From contig OX359202.1 in NCBI GenBank assembly GCA_947172415.1, positions 2,578,001-2,642,000 of the forward strand: 64,000 nt of DNA, given 5' to 3'. Below are positions 63,318 through 64,000 of the stretch, in pieces (within the stretch, counting starts at the first letter, position 1; every line of letters starts with the position of its first letter). The position numbers and the translations under genes were made by a program. The DNA is from Chondrosia reniformis (lineage: Eukaryota > Porifera > Demospongiae > Chondrillida > Chondrillidae). The notes under the pieces are model-generated. The model did not search any database and was not told the DNA's origin. It saw only the letters and a list, made by a program, of their open reading frames with translations.

Positions 63318-64000
63318 GTACGGTAGTACTCTCTAAGTAGGGATGGCCCGAATTAAAATGGATGCCGTATTCAATGTATTATGGGTTAACACCTTATAAG
63401 TAGGCAGCGAATGTGTTTTTACCTCTTTTAAACTCATAATGTGTCTTTTTTGTACGATTTCAATTGAGGAAAGCTGTTTTCAAGAGCGCATAAAGGCTCC
63501 AAGTTTGTAAAATGGTTTCAGGCCTACTTCCAGTTTTCCTCATTTTCTTCTTCTTCTTATTATTATTATTATTCTTCCTTTTATTTCACGCTAGTGCATA
63601 AATGCGCTTTTAGATAAATACATTTTAGGGGTTTATCGTCTAAACGTTTTAGCAAATAGGGTATAGGCACCTTTCTGTCTTCAAACGATTTGTGCAAAGA
63701 CGGTTTTCTGTGGCACGTAAGCAAATTGGAACCTTTTTGTCGCCATTTTCTAATTAGGAGTTCTTGGTCATCTCCTGATTGCCTTCGACTACGACGTTAT
63801 ATTTCGAGTTTTTACCATAAAAAAATTACAAAACTAATTGTAATAAGAATATAACATTACAAAAAAAGAAGTAAATAAAAACATTTAAAAAATGAAATGA
63901 GAAGTAGGGATGGCAGTCCCTGCAACAGTACCTATCACATCTAGAAAAAGTAACGAAACAAGAAAGTGATCATATGGTAAGGCTAACATTGCAGAAGTGG
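63318..64000. mobile_element. AGTAGGGATGGC foldback element running off the window
   Basis: Left end GAGAGTACGGTAGTACTCTC then TAAGTAGGGATGGCC. It is nearly identical to 55612-56200 over about 550 bp. The last 130 bp enter the inner palindrome arm (AGAAGTAGGGATGGCAGTCC), switching near 63940 to the sequence of the 34449-type arm (GTAACGAAACAAGAAAGTGA, ATCATATGGTAAGGC). Truncated by the window edge. Confidence 0.78.

Noticed and set aside
1-64000. tRNA, rRNA or other structured RNA genes
   Set aside because: I looked for cloverleaf-like and rRNA-like blocks and found none I could support. The strong hairpins belong to repeats.

Overview
The window is eukaryotic, AT-rich, intron-containing nuclear DNA from a metazoan. 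Four genes can be rebuilt exon by exon from GT/AG sites and reading phase, and all have animal family signatures: BLTP1/KIAA1109 (tweek), NUDT14, GCHFR (GFRP) and an RMDN-family protein. Many introns are only 58-75 bp, while others are kilobases long and full of DNA transposons, MITEs and non-LTR fragments. A demosponge or similar early-branching invertebrate fits this, but the species cannot be fixed from the sequence alone.

Layout. 406-25800 (+) holds 25 consecutive exons of a BLTP1 orthologue, about 2,800 codons ending at the true stop; the 5' half of the gene lies outside the window. Its larger introns contain decayed non-LTR fragments (about 1.37-1.66, 4.44-5.42, 7.2-8.1 and 20.8-21.47 kb) and a pogo/Tigger-like element (5.97-6.87 kb) that was itself hit by a 344-bp MITE. 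Convergent to BLTP1, with 522 bp between the stops, NUDT14 lies on the minus strand (26323-30104, 4 exons). Its first intron carries a 29-bp minisatellite and several MITEs. GCHFR (30707-38802, minus, 3 exons) follows in the same orientation. It encodes only 95 residues but has a 7.6-kb second intron containing a 2-kb foldback element and a near-perfect palindrome with two 441-nt arms. The 3' half of an RMDN-family gene occupies 41063-41972 (minus).

From about 42.5 kb to the end I find no intact host gene. The DNA is a layered transposon graveyard: a pogo-like DDE transposase pseudogene (43.1-44.5 kb), a Merlin/IS1595-type fragment (46.45-46.92 kb), a Ty3/gypsy-like gag fragment (47.2-47.6 kb), a MULE-type transposase pseudogene with a SWIM-like zinc motif (47.9-50.4 kb), a second copy of the non-LTR pol 3' region (52.05-52.99 kb), and several families of long foldback repeats nested in one another (53-64 kb).

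The host genes do not form one pathway. BLTP1 moves bulk lipid at membrane contact sites, NUDT14 hydrolyses UDP-glucose, GCHFR tunes GTP cyclohydrolase I and so tetrahydrobiopterin supply, and RMDN proteins are TPR-like microtubule/organelle-associated factors. The most unusual content is the concentration of long, nearly perfect inverted repeats, several inside transcribed introns, which would fold into long double-stranded RNA.
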